A stretch of 64,000 nucleotides of DNA from CAYMYN01 sp964394665 (lineage in GTDB: Bacteria; Planctomycetota; UBA1135; GCA-002686595): positions 248,001 to 312,000 of the forward strand of contig CAYMYN010000003.1 of assembly GCA_964394665.1 (NCBI GenBank). Reading direction: 5' to 3'. The notes under the pieces are model-generated. The model saw nothing but the letters and a program-made list of their open reading frames with translations, was not told the DNA's origin and ran no database searches. The position numbers and the translations under genes are program-made. Below, piece by piece: positions 44,130 to 52,027 of the stretch (positions are counted from its first letter, which is position 1; each line of letters opens with the position of its first letter).

Positions 44130-45656
44130 ATGCTTCGACTCCGCGCCCTCGTCCTCGTCGCGCTCGTTCCGTGGATCCCGCTCGCCGCCGCCCAAGAGAC
44201 GCCTGCCCCCGCGAAGCAGGCAGCGGCGGGGGACGGGGACGCGAAGGACCATGTGGTCGAGAGCTCGCAGCGCGTGACGATCGACGGTCGGGAGCACACC
44301 TACACGGCGCGCGCCGGGACGATCGTGCTGCGCGAGGAGGACGGAAAGGCCAAGGCCACGGTCTTCCACGTCGCGTACTTGCTCGAGGGGGTCGAGGACC
44401 GCTCGTCGCGGCCGATCACCTTCTGCTTCAACGGCGGCCCGGGCTCGAGCTCGGTCTGGTTGCACCTAGGCGCCTTCGGCCCGCGGCGCGTCGCGATGTC
44501 CGGCCCCGAGGGATGGATGCCGCCGCCGCCCTATCGCGCGACCCCGAACGAACACGCCCTGCTCGACCTGACCGACCTCGTGTTCATCGATCCGGTAACG
44601 ACCGGCTACAGCCGCCCCGCGGAGGGCGTGTCGGGGGCCGAGTTCCATGGCCTCGACCAGGACGCGCGCTGGGTGGCGGAGTTCATCCGCCTGTGGACCA
44701 CGCGCGAGGGCCGCTGGGCGAGCCCCAAGTTCCTGGCCGGCGAGAGTTATGGGACGACCCGCGCCGCCGCCTTGGCGGGCGAACTGCAGGGCCGCCACGG
44801 CATGTACCTCAACGGCCTGCTCCTGGTCTCCTCGATCCTCAACTTCGGCACCGCGCGCTTCGACCCGGGCAACGACCTCCCGTTCGTGTTGTTCTTGCCG
44901 ACCTACACGGCGACCGCTTGGTACCACGGCAAGCTCGACGCGGAGCTCTCCCGCGACCTGCGCGCGACCTTGGACGAGGTCGAGGCCTTCGCCTCGGGCG
45001 AGTACGCCGCGGCGCTCTTCGCGGGCGACAACCTGAGCGACGCGCGCCGCGCCGAGATCGCCACGCGCCTGGCGCGCTACACGGGCCTCTCGGCCGAGTA
45101 CGTGCAGCGCACCAACCTGCGCATCCAGATCCAGCGCTTCGTGAAAGAGCTCCTGCGCGATTCGGCCCTGACCGTCGGGCGCCTCGACTCGCGGTATCGC
45201 GGAGTGGACCGCGACGCGGCCGGGGAGCGCTACGAGTTCGACCCCAGCTACGCCGCGATCCAGGGGCCCTACACGGGCGCGCTCAACCACTACGTGCGCG
45301 CCGAACTCGGCTTCGAGAGCGACCTGCCCTACGAGATCCTGACCGGCCGCGTGCACCCCTGGAGCTACGCGAGCTTCGAGAATCGTTACGTCGACGTGGC
45401 CGAGACCCTGCGCCGCGAGCTGCACCGCAACCCGCACCTCCACGTCTTCGTCGCCAACGGCTACTACGACCTGGCGACGCCCTACTTCGCCACCGAGCAC
45501 ACCTTCGCCCAGCTCCAACTCGCCCCCAACCTGCGCGCCAACGTCACGATGGCCTACTACGAGTCGGGCCACATGATGTACGTGCGCCCGAGCGACCTGG
45601 CCAAGCTCAAACGCGACGCCGCCGCCTTCTACGCCCAGGCCCTGGCGCCGCGCTGA
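44130..45656 (+). CDS. Exported S10 serine carboxypeptidase
   Basis: A 508-residue exported peptidase of family S10. Signal peptide LVLVALVPWIPLAAAQ; oxyanion region NGGPGSSSVWLHLGAFGP; nucleophile Ser206 in GESYGTTR; Asp447 in NGYYDLATPY; His481 in YESGHMMYV. It removes C-terminal amino acids from peptides outside the cytoplasm. The last 41 codons, including His481, are repeated at 48353-48475, enclosing cassette B. A perfect six-base hairpin follows the stop. Confidence 0.9.
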   Translation: MLRLRALVLVALVPWIPLAAAQETPAPAKQAAAGDGDAKDHVVESSQRVTIDGREHTYTARAGTIVLREEDGKAKATVFHVAYLLEGVEDRSSRPITFCFNGGPGSSSVWLHLGAFGPRRVAMSGPEGWMPPPPYRATPNEHALLDLTDLVFIDPVTTGYSRPAEGVSGAEFHGLDQDARWVAEFIRLWTTREGRWASPKFLAGESYGTTRAAALAGELQGRHGMYLNGLLLVSSILNFGTARFDPGNDLPFVLFLPTYTATAWYHGKLDAELSRDLRATLDEVEAFASGEYAAALFAGDNLSDARRAEIATRLARYTGLSAEYVQRTNLRIQIQRFVKELLRDSALTVGRLDSRYRGVDRDAAGERYEFDPSYAAIQGPYTGALNHYVRAELGFESDLPYEILTGRVHPWSYASFENRYVDVAETLRRELHRNPHLHVFVANGYYDLATPYFATEHTFAQLQLAPNLRANVTMAYYESGHMMYVRPSDLAKLKRDAAAFYAQALAPR

Positions 45657-45657
45657 G

Positions 45658-45675
45658 GCTCCTTGTCCTAGGAGC
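45658..45675 (+). terminator. Short hairpin after the S10 peptidase gene
   Basis: GCTCCT and AGGAGC are perfect six-base arms around a six-base loop, two bases after the stop codon. There is no T-tract, so a weak terminator at most. Confidence 0.35.
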
Positions 45676-45749
45676 ATCGCCGGTCCGGACCGACATTCAT
45701 GCTGGGCGGGCGCAGCCAGGGGCCGCGACGAAGGCAGTGCGGAGTTTGT

Positions 45750-45776
45750 TTGACTCTCGTGGGGGGGGGGTAGTTT
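45750..45776 (+). promoter_or_regulatory. Putative promoter of cassette B with G10 tract in the spacer
   Basis: TTGACT at 45750-45755 is followed by a 15-base spacer that ends in ten G residues (45761-45770) and then TAGTTT. A G-tract here could slip and change the -35 to -10 distance, switching expression. Cassette A has TTGACC and TAGGGT with a 17-base spacer at the same relative place. Confidence 0.4.
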
Positions 45777-45827
45777 GAAGGCCGTCGCCCGGGATGGGCC
45801 CGGAGGCAATCTTAGGAGAGGTGTTCA

Positions 45828-46259
45828 ATGCAATGTGGACCGGTACGAGTGAGTTTGGCGCGTCTTCTGGCCTGCACCATCCTGGGCGCCATGATGGTGA
45901 CGGTGGCGTCGTCCTGGGCAGTGTTCACGGATCAGCCATGCGGGACGACCACGGAGGGGCACAGCACCGGCGAGGACGAGGTGTGTGGTGAGGCTAGCGA
46001 TGCGGACGAGAGTGTCGCTATGACCTTCGCGCTCTTCATGCGGGATGCGGCGCTCGGAGCGGATTCCGGTGTCCTGTGCGCATTCTGCCCCAACGAAGAG
46101 CGATGCACTCGCAGGGGTAGGCCGCATGGAGGGTCGACAAGCACGAACTGCGAGGAGGTGAACGGGACCTGGGAGTGCGAGAGCTGCTACTCTGGAGCCT
46201 ACAAGGTACAGTGCTACTCCTGCCCGGCTCCGCCGCCGGTGCCGCCCGGAGGCGGTTGA
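45828..46259 (+). CDS. Small Cys-rich exported protein, cassette B first gene
   Basis: A 143-residue protein with an N-terminal export signal (LARLLACTILGAMMVTVASS) and ten cysteines in the mature part, arranged partly in pairs (VLCAFCPNEERC, WECESCYSG, VQCYSCP). It ends in a Pro/Gly tail. These suggest disulfide knots or metal binding outside the cytoplasm. A strong AGGAGAGGTG precedes the ATG. It resembles the cassette A first gene in length, signal, cysteine richness and leader (AGGTG...TTCAATG), but the proteins are not alignable by eye. Confidence 0.75.
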   Translation: MQCGPVRVSLARLLACTILGAMMVTVASSWAVFTDQPCGTTTEGHSTGEDEVCGEASDADESVAMTFALFMRDAALGADSGVLCAFCPNEERCTRRGRPHGGSTSTNCEEVNGTWECESCYSGAYKVQCYSCPAPPPVPPGGG

Positions 46260-46331
46260 GGCTGAACTCGAGTTCCAGATTGGGGAGGCCCTGCGGGGCA
46301 AGCGCGCGCCTTGCGGGGGAGGAGGAGATCT

Positions 46332-48296
46332 ATGCAAGCCCGAGCTAGAATCTGTGGATTGCCGTGGATCGCTGCGCTAGCAGTCGTCGCCGCTCTGTTC
46401 TGGCTCGTCGTCGTTCAGGATCGAAGCGGGTCTGACCGGTCGGCCCGCCCTGTGCCATCTACCCTGCTTGAGGCTGGGGCGCAGGAGATGCCCTTGGTCG
46501 TTGGAGAGAGGACTGCGTCGACGTCGTCGTCTGGTGTCAACGCGCCTAGCGAGCGGGAAGCGATCGCCCAGGGGGGATTCCTTGGGAGGATCGAACTCGA
46601 GCCGATGGGACCCGGGCATGTTCTCGAGTATCCGATGCGGGTCCTGTTCCTTGGGCGAGACGGACGAGTTCCCCTCGTCGTTCGGATGATGGAAGCGACT
46701 TGGGAAGGCCGGCTGCCGTTCGACGCCTACACGCTCGCGGGTCTCGAAGGCCCCGGACGCGTCCATGGGTTCGAACCTCCTTCCATCCTCGAGCCATCCC
46801 GACCGCAGATCCAGGTGCTCGTCGACATGGATGACGCGTGGATCCTGGAGGTCCTGGACTCGAAGGGTGGTTTCCACTTGCAAGCGGTCCAAGTCGTGAC
46901 AACGGCCCGGGAGGCTCCCGCGGATCCCCAGTACGTCTTCCTCACCCACCGAGACCGGGTGCCTACGGCAGCTCAAGGGGGAGTCGTCCTGGCCTCCGAA
47001 GCCTCGAGCCCGATTCGACTGCCCACCTCCGAGGAAAGTGGCTTCTACTGGGTCCATGCCGAGGGCTATCTCCCGCGCGCCATCGAGCGGCATGGGTTCC
47101 TGCGCAAGGTGAGCGTGCGCCTCGAGCGCAGCGGCACGCTCGAGATCGCCGTGGCGCCACTCCGCCAGGTCGATTCTGCAGGCACATCGTCGGGGCTCGA
47201 GGACGCGCTCGAGTTTCGGGTGGAAGTTCCACACGATCCCCAGGCCGTGTGGAAGGGATCCCTCGAGAGTGGACGAACGTATCGCCGCGACGTCGCGGCT
47301 GGGACCTGCCAGATCGAAGTGAGACGCGTACCCGAAATCGGGATGGGGGCGGTGTTGTGGTCTCGGGTCGTATCGATCCCGCCCGAAGAAGTGGTGCGGG
47401 TCGAACTCGATCTAGAGGAGGTGCTACCGCTGTCCGTGGCGGCCGACTTGACTCTCATGGTGTATCTCAACCGAGAGGACGAGCGCCTTCGAGGCGAGAA
47501 GCTGAACGCGTGGATGCGTGCAGGCCCGGGACTGCCGTGGACCTCGGTGGGCCAGGTCTCCTGCGGTCCCTGGATGGAGTCGACTGATGGCATGCTCTCG
47601 GAGAAGCACGTCCTTGGCCTGCAACCCGGCGAGTACCTCTTCCAACTGAACGCCGTCCGACTGCGAGCCAGTGCCCTGGTCCTACCTGGCAAGAATGAGT
47701 TGTTCTTGGACGGCTCCGAACTTGGCGACGTGCGCGTTCTTGTACGGGGGGCGGGACCGGGCGAGGACCTCGTCCTTTACTGGAACGCGATCGAGGACGC
47801 ACGTGGCCTCGGAGCTGGCAAAGTCGCCGTCGACGCAAACGGCCAGGCGGACATCCGCTGCGGGGCGGGCCCGATCTGGGTTCAGGCCCTCGGGCCTCAT
47901 GGGGCTTCACCCCGGACGCAGATCGAGGTGATTGGTGGGCAGACGGCCAGAGTGACGCTCGACGTGAGCCCGGAGCACCTCTCCCGGGTACGCGTCTCGC
48001 TCTGGCAGGGGGGGGCGCATGCCTTTGCGCCTAGTTCCCTCTGGAGGTCCGTGCGCGTCGAACCGCTCGGACATGCGGGCCGGGAAGTTAAGAAGTCATT
48101 CGGCATCCACGGGACATCCGTACGCATTGCCCGCGATACCTACACTCCAAACTGGTCGCAGGTCGTGCTCGAGGTTTCCCCGCCGGGGAGGTACCGCCTG
48201 CTCCTCGACGAGCCCAATGCTGCCGGTTGGCCAAAGTTCGAGCTCGACTTCGACGCCCCGATCGGGGTTGGGGAACTGATGGTCCTTCTGCCATGA
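46332..48296 (+). CDS. Single-pass anchored large exported protein, cassette B second gene
   Basis: A 654-residue protein. An N-terminal anchor (IAALAVVAALFWLVVV) is followed by a long outside region with several beta-sandwich-like repeats (for example LEIAVAPLRQVDSAG, LEYPMRVLFLGRDGRVPLVV, VRVLVRGAGPGEDLVLYW) that look like Ig/carboxypeptidase-regulatory folds. No family is recognised. GGGGAGGAGGAG lies just before the ATG. Codon use is unlike the neighbouring genes, which supports recent acquisition. Confidence 0.72.
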   Translation: MQARARICGLPWIAALAVVAALFWLVVVQDRSGSDRSARPVPSTLLEAGAQEMPLVVGERTASTSSSGVNAPSEREAIAQGGFLGRIELEPMGPGHVLEYPMRVLFLGRDGRVPLVVRMMEATWEGRLPFDAYTLAGLEGPGRVHGFEPPSILEPSRPQIQVLVDMDDAWILEVLDSKGGFHLQAVQVVTTAREAPADPQYVFLTHRDRVPTAAQGGVVLASEASSPIRLPTSEESGFYWVHAEGYLPRAIERHGFLRKVSVRLERSGTLEIAVAPLRQVDSAGTSSGLEDALEFRVEVPHDPQAVWKGSLESGRTYRRDVAAGTCQIEVRRVPEIGMGAVLWSRVVSIPPEEVVRVELDLEEVLPLSVAADLTLMVYLNREDERLRGEKLNAWMRAGPGLPWTSVGQVSCGPWMESTDGMLSEKHVLGLQPGEYLFQLNAVRLRASALVLPGKNELFLDGSELGDVRVLVRGAGPGEDLVLYWNAIEDARGLGAGKVAVDANGQADIRCGAGPIWVQALGPHGASPRTQIEVIGGQTARVTLDVSPEHLSRVRVSLWQGGAHAFAPSSLWRSVRVEPLGHAGREVKKSFGIHGTSVRIARDTYTPNWSQVVLEVSPPGRYRLLLDEPNAAGWPKFELDFDAPIGVGELMVLLP

Positions 48297-48352
48297 TGCC
48301 GGGCGGGTTCGCGCATGTTGACTGGCTCCACTGCGAGCCCGGAAGAGCCGAG

Positions 48353-48475
48353 CTGCGCGCCAACGTCACGATGGCCTACTACGAGTCGGGCCACATGATG
48401 TACGTCCGGCCGAGCGACCTGGCCAAACGCAAGCGCGACGCCGCCGCCTTCTGCGCCCAGGCCCTGGCCCGCTGA
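48353..48475 (+). pseudogene. Duplicated 3' end of S10 peptidase gene (cassette B, distal repeat)
   Basis: 123 bases repeat, at over 90% identity by eye, the last 126 bases of the peptidase gene (45531-45656), in the same orientation. It encodes the end including YESGHMMYVRPSDLAK, with one codon deleted and a Tyr changed to Cys. The match begins abruptly at CTGCGCGCCAAC. The original gene is intact, so this copy is a remnant marking the cassette's far edge. Confidence 0.9.
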
Positions 48476-48484
48476 CGGGGCCGG

Positions 48485-49180
48485 TCAACGCGCGCTCTTG
48501 CGCGCCGTCTTCTTCGCCGCGGGCTTCATCGCCGCGGGCTTCTTGGTGACCTTCTTGGGCGCCGCCTTCGACACCTTGGGCTTCGCGGGGGAGGCCTTGC
48601 TCGCTGCCTTCGCGGGAGTCTTGGCGGTTGCGTTCGCATGCGCCTTGGCCGCGACCTTCTTCTTCGCCGCGGGCTTCGTCGTCGCGCCCGCGCCGCCTGC
48701 CTTCGAGGTCTGACGTGCGCGTTCGCCCTGGTAACGCTCGACGTAGGTCGCGGCGCTCACCCGGCGGAACAGCTCGCCGATCACGTCCAGGGGCACATCC
48801 TCGAGCTTCTTGAAGCGGATGCAGGCCTTGCCCATGTCGAGCTTCTTGCCGGACTTGGCCCAGGCGCGCTTCAACCATTCGAGCTCCGGCGCCTCGCCGC
48901 CGCGGCCGTCGCCGCCGTAGAGGCAGCCCGCGTACAGCGCGAGGTGATTCTTCTGAGCGGCGAGCCCCGCGTAGGGCAGGGGTTGTTTGGGATCGCAGTG
49001 GTAGCCCGCGGGGAACACGCGGTGGGGCACGAAGTAGCCGATCATCCCGTACTGCATCCCTTCCTCGAAGCCGGAGTCGAGGTTGGCGAGGATCGTGCGG
49101 CGCACGCTCGCGAGCGCTTGGCGGCGATCCTCGGGCAGGGACTTCAGGTACTCGTCGACGGTCTTGGCCTTGGATTGCAT
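48485..49180 (-). CDS. DUF1801 protein with Lys/Ala-rich histone-H1-like tail
   Basis: A 231-residue protein. Residues 1-145 form a DUF1801 domain (VDEYLKSLPEDRRQALASVR, GYFVPHRVFPAGYHC, KKLDMGKACIRFKKLEDVPL), which in YdhG-like proteins has been linked to iron handling. The last ~85 residues are Lys, Ala and Pro with repeats such as KPAAKKKVAAKA, like the C-terminal tail of histone H1. Such tails bind DNA or RNA. The combination suggests a nucleoid-associated DUF1801 protein. It lies next to the duplicated peptidase end and converges on it. Confidence 0.78.
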   Translation of the reverse strand: MQSKAKTVDEYLKSLPEDRRQALASVRRTILANLDSGFEEGMQYGMIGYFVPHRVFPAGYHCDPKQPLPYAGLAAQKNHLALYAGCLYGGDGRGGEAPELEWLKRAWAKSGKKLDMGKACIRFKKLEDVPLDVIGELFRRVSAATYVERYQGERARQTSKAGGAGATTKPAAKKKVAAKAHANATAKTPAKAASKASPAKPKVSKAAPKKVTKKPAAMKPAAKKTARKSAR

Positions 49181-49317
49181 GGGGTGGGGCTCCGCGGAGG
49201 GTCGAACCGGACGTCGAGCATGCCACCCTGGACGGTGTTCGTCATCGGGCGGGCGCGCGGGACCTCGCGGGCCGAGCGGCGGACACTTCGGGGCGCGTTG
49301 GTACCCTGGCCGGTCCC

Positions 49318-51105
49318 ATGCCCGCCGAACCCGATCCGTGGCCCCTGGCGGGCGGCGACCTGACGCGTTTCTTCGCCGACCTCGAGGCCGGGCGGCCGTT
49401 CCGCGCGGCCTTCGAGACCTTGCTGGGCGAGCTGCCTCGCGAGCGCGCCGATCGCCTGCTCCAGCTCCACGCTGAGCGCCGCGGCGCGTGGCTGTCGCTC
49501 CTGGCGGAGCGCGGTGGGCGGGCGCTGCTCGTGGGCAACGCGCTCTCGGGTTCGCTCGCCCCCCTGGCGGCGGCGGGGTTCGAGCTGACCTTGGCCGACG
49601 GTTCGGCGCAGCGCCTGCGCCTGGCGCGGGCCTCCGCGGCGCGGCAGGTCGCGGGCGAGCTGCGCTGCGTGCAGGTCGCGACCGCGGCGGCTCTGCCGTT
49701 CGCGGACCGCAGCTTCGAGCTGGTCGTGCTCGACGACGACCGACGGGTCGGCCCGAGTGGAGCCGAACTGCGCGAAGCGCGTCGCGTGTGCGCGGGAGAG
49801 CTGGTCGTGCTGTGCGACAACCGCCTGGCCTACAAGCGTTCGTCCGGCCGCTGGCGCGATCTGCGGCGTCGCTCGCCCTTCGACCTGCTGCGCCGCGCCC
49901 TGTTCCCGCGGCCGGGCGAGCGCACCCTCGCCGGTTGGCGGCGCGCCGTGGGCGGTTCGGGCTTCGGGCCGCCGCGCGCCCTGGCCCTGTATCCCGATCG
50001 CCGCGACTTCGCCCACCTGGTCGACCTCGACGGCGGGCCGCCGCACCTGTGGGTCGGCCCGAACGAGGCCCGCAACCGCCTGAAGGTCCTGGGCCGCCGG
50101 CTGGGCCTGTTTCCGCTGCTGACGCCCTCCTTCGCCCTGATCGCGCGGCGTCGCGAGCGGCCCGCGGGCGGCCTGCGCATCGAGCGCATCCTGGGGCACG
50201 TCGCCGAGCGCCTGGGCGAGCCCAGGCCGGTCCCCGAACACGTCTTCGCGACGCGCGGCAACACCTCGGTCATCCTGAGCGCGCTGCCGGAGCGCGGCGA
50301 GGGCGATCCCGCCGGCCGCTATGCGCTGCACGTGCCGCTCTACCTACCGCACGCGCCGGGCCTCGACCTGCACCTCGAGGCGTTGCGCCGAGTGCGCGAC
50401 GCGTTCCCCGACGTCCCCGTGCCCGAGGCGCTCTTCTCGGGCGCGCTCGAGGGCCTGTGGATCTCGGCCGAGCGCCGCGTCGGCGGCGTGCCGGCGCAAC
50501 ACCTGGTGGGGGACCCCGAGCTCGCCGACCGCGTCCTGCAGCAGGCCGCCGAGCACCTCGCGCGCCTCGTGGTGCGCGCCGCCGAGCCCTTGAACGAGGC
50601 CGATTTCGAACGACTCGTTGCGGCGCGCGTCGAGTCGATCGCGCGCTCGGCCCCCGAGGCGGACACCCGCGCGGCCCTCGAGCGCCTGGGCCGCGAGGCG
50701 CGCGCGGCCCTGCTCGGCGCGCCCCTCCCGCGCGTGATCCAGCACGGCGACCTACGCGCCAAACACGTGCAGGTCGACGCGCGCGGCGACGTGCTCGGCT
50801 ACGTGGACTGGGGCACGGCTTCGATGGCCGACCTGCCGGGCTTCGATCTCCTGCACCTCTTGGTGCACAACGCCAAGCAACGCACCCGTGAGGGTGACGG
50901 CGCGATCTGGCGGCGCCTGCTCGCGGGGCGGGACCTGCGCCCCGCCGAGTGCGCGGCCCTCGAGTTCTACGCCGAACGCGTCGGACACGGCCGTGACCTG
51001 GCGCGCGCCCTGCTCGCCCTCTATCCCGTGGTCGTGGGCGCCATCGCCGAATCGAATTGGCCCTGGACCCGACCCGGTTGGTTCCACCGCGCCTTCGAAC
51101 TCTAG
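49318..51105 (+). CDS. Methyltransferase - aminoglycoside-phosphotransferase-like fusion
   Basis: A 595-residue cytoplasmic fusion. The N-terminal ~190 residues look like a class I SAM-dependent methyltransferase (ALLVGNALSGSLAPLAAAGF is the SAM-binding start, VATAAALPFADRSFELVVLD the ribose-binding strand). Residues ~285-595 are an APH-type small-molecule kinase: VIQHGDLRAKHVQVD is the catalytic loop and YVDWGTASMADLPGFDLLHL the metal-binding part. It could modify and phosphorylate a sugar, lipid head group or glycan precursor; the substrate is unknown. It is convergent with a small zinc-ribbon gene four bases away. Confidence 0.75.
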   Translation: MPAEPDPWPLAGGDLTRFFADLEAGRPFRAAFETLLGELPRERADRLLQLHAERRGAWLSLLAERGGRALLVGNALSGSLAPLAAAGFELTLADGSAQRLRLARASAARQVAGELRCVQVATAAALPFADRSFELVVLDDDRRVGPSGAELREARRVCAGELVVLCDNRLAYKRSSGRWRDLRRRSPFDLLRRALFPRPGERTLAGWRRAVGGSGFGPPRALALYPDRRDFAHLVDLDGGPPHLWVGPNEARNRLKVLGRRLGLFPLLTPSFALIARRRERPAGGLRIERILGHVAERLGEPRPVPEHVFATRGNTSVILSALPERGEGDPAGRYALHVPLYLPHAPGLDLHLEALRRVRDAFPDVPVPEALFSGALEGLWISAERRVGGVPAQHLVGDPELADRVLQQAAEHLARLVVRAAEPLNEADFERLVAARVESIARSAPEADTRAALERLGREARAALLGAPLPRVIQHGDLRAKHVQVDARGDVLGYVDWGTASMADLPGFDLLHLLVHNAKQRTREGDGAIWRRLLAGRDLRPAECAALEFYAERVGHGRDLARALLALYPVVVGAIAESNWPWTRPGWFHRAFEL

Positions 51106-51109
51106 AAAC

Positions 51110-51424
51110 CTATCCGTCCGCGCCGTTGGCGAGTCCGACGCGGGCCAAGGAGACTTGGCACAGGGCGCCGAGCACGAGGGCCAGGGCGATGGCCGCGCTC
51201 AGGCGGGCGACGCCGCCCAGATCGCTCGCGCTGAGGGCCAGCAGGGCGCCGACGACCAGGATCGCGAAGAGCGTGCAGAGGGTCAGCTTGGCCCGCCGCG
51301 GGGGCTCGACCCAACACAGGGGGGCGCCGCAGGAGGCGCAGCTCCAGACCGCCGCGGGGCGCGGGACGAAGAGGCGCTGCAGGCCGATGTGGGCCCGGCA
51401 ACGGGGGCAGCGGTGCGCGTTCAT
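51110..51424 (-). CDS. Zinc-ribbon membrane protein
   Basis: A 104-residue protein: an N-terminal CPRC...CASC zinc ribbon (about residues 6-33), then two membrane segments (about 48-65 and 75-95). Its role is unknown. The ATG at 51424 gives a compact protein; longer upstream frames lack family-like sequence. Confidence 0.6.
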   Translation of the reverse strand: MNAHRCPRCRAHIGLQRLFVPRPAAVWSCASCGAPLCWVEPPRRAKLTLCTLFAILVVGALLALSASDLGGVARLSAAIALALVLGALCQVSLARVGLANGADG

Positions 51425-51599
51425 GGCGGGAGCGGGGCGCCCGGAGAGCGGGGCCATCGTACCGTCGCCCCTCCCGCTCCGGGTCAGGAGGCGGGCGACC
51501 CTCCCGAAGCCCGAAAGGGCTGGTCCCGGGGGCGCGCGCGATTCTCTGGGGTCGTTCCCCAAGAAAGCCCGGCCCCGGCCGTTCTGCTTCCCGACCCCG

Positions 51600-52027
51600 A
51601 TGCCGCCCGCCGCCGATCCCGAACACGAAGGCTTCGTCCACCAGGCGCTGGTGGACTTCGAACGGCCGCTCGTGGCTTTCGCGGCGCGCCTGCTCGGCGG
51701 CGACCTCGACGCGGCCCGCGACGTCGTGCAGGAAACCTTCCTGCGCTTGGTGCGCGTCGAGCGGCGCGCGGTCGAAGGCAACCTCCGGACCTGGCTCTAC
51801 ACGGTCTGCCGCAACCGGGCCCTCGATCTGCGGCGCAAGGACGGACGCATGGATTCCCTCGACGAGACCCGCGCGGCGACCCTCGCGGACGCGGCTCCGG
51901 GGCCGGACCAGGGGCTCGAGCTACGCGACGAGTTGCGCGCCGTGCTCGCGGCCCTGGAGGCCCTGCCCGAGAAGCAGCGCGAGGTGCTGCGGCTCAAGTT
52001 CCAGCACGGCGTCTCCTACGCGGAGAA
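51600..52027 (+). pseudogene. ECF sigma factor, truncated in region 4
   Basis: From the ATG at 51600 the protein has good ECF regions 2 (DLDAARDVVQETFLRLVRVE) and 3/4 start (LPEKQREVLRLKFQHGVSYA), then at about 52025 the frame abruptly changes to sequence unlike any sigma factor. The helix-turn-helix that should follow SYAE is missing. The other frame immediately downstream is the interior of a VWA protein. A deletion has therefore removed the end of the sigma gene and the start of its VWA partner, or the assembly is wrong here. The open frame continues to 53582, but that part is a shadow of the VWA gene. Confidence 0.75.

Larger units (their letters stand above)
45657..48352 (+). mobile_element. 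Cassette B: two-gene insertion between duplicated gene ends
   Basis: About 2.7 kb between the intact S10 peptidase gene and a second copy of its 3' end. It contains a small Cys-rich exported protein gene and a single-pass anchored protein gene, both co-directional with the host gene. The DNA is visibly less GC-rich and uses codons that the host genes rarely use (AGA, CTA, TCA, AAT). No recombinase gene is present. The arrangement matches cassette A (6847-8266). Confidence 0.72.
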
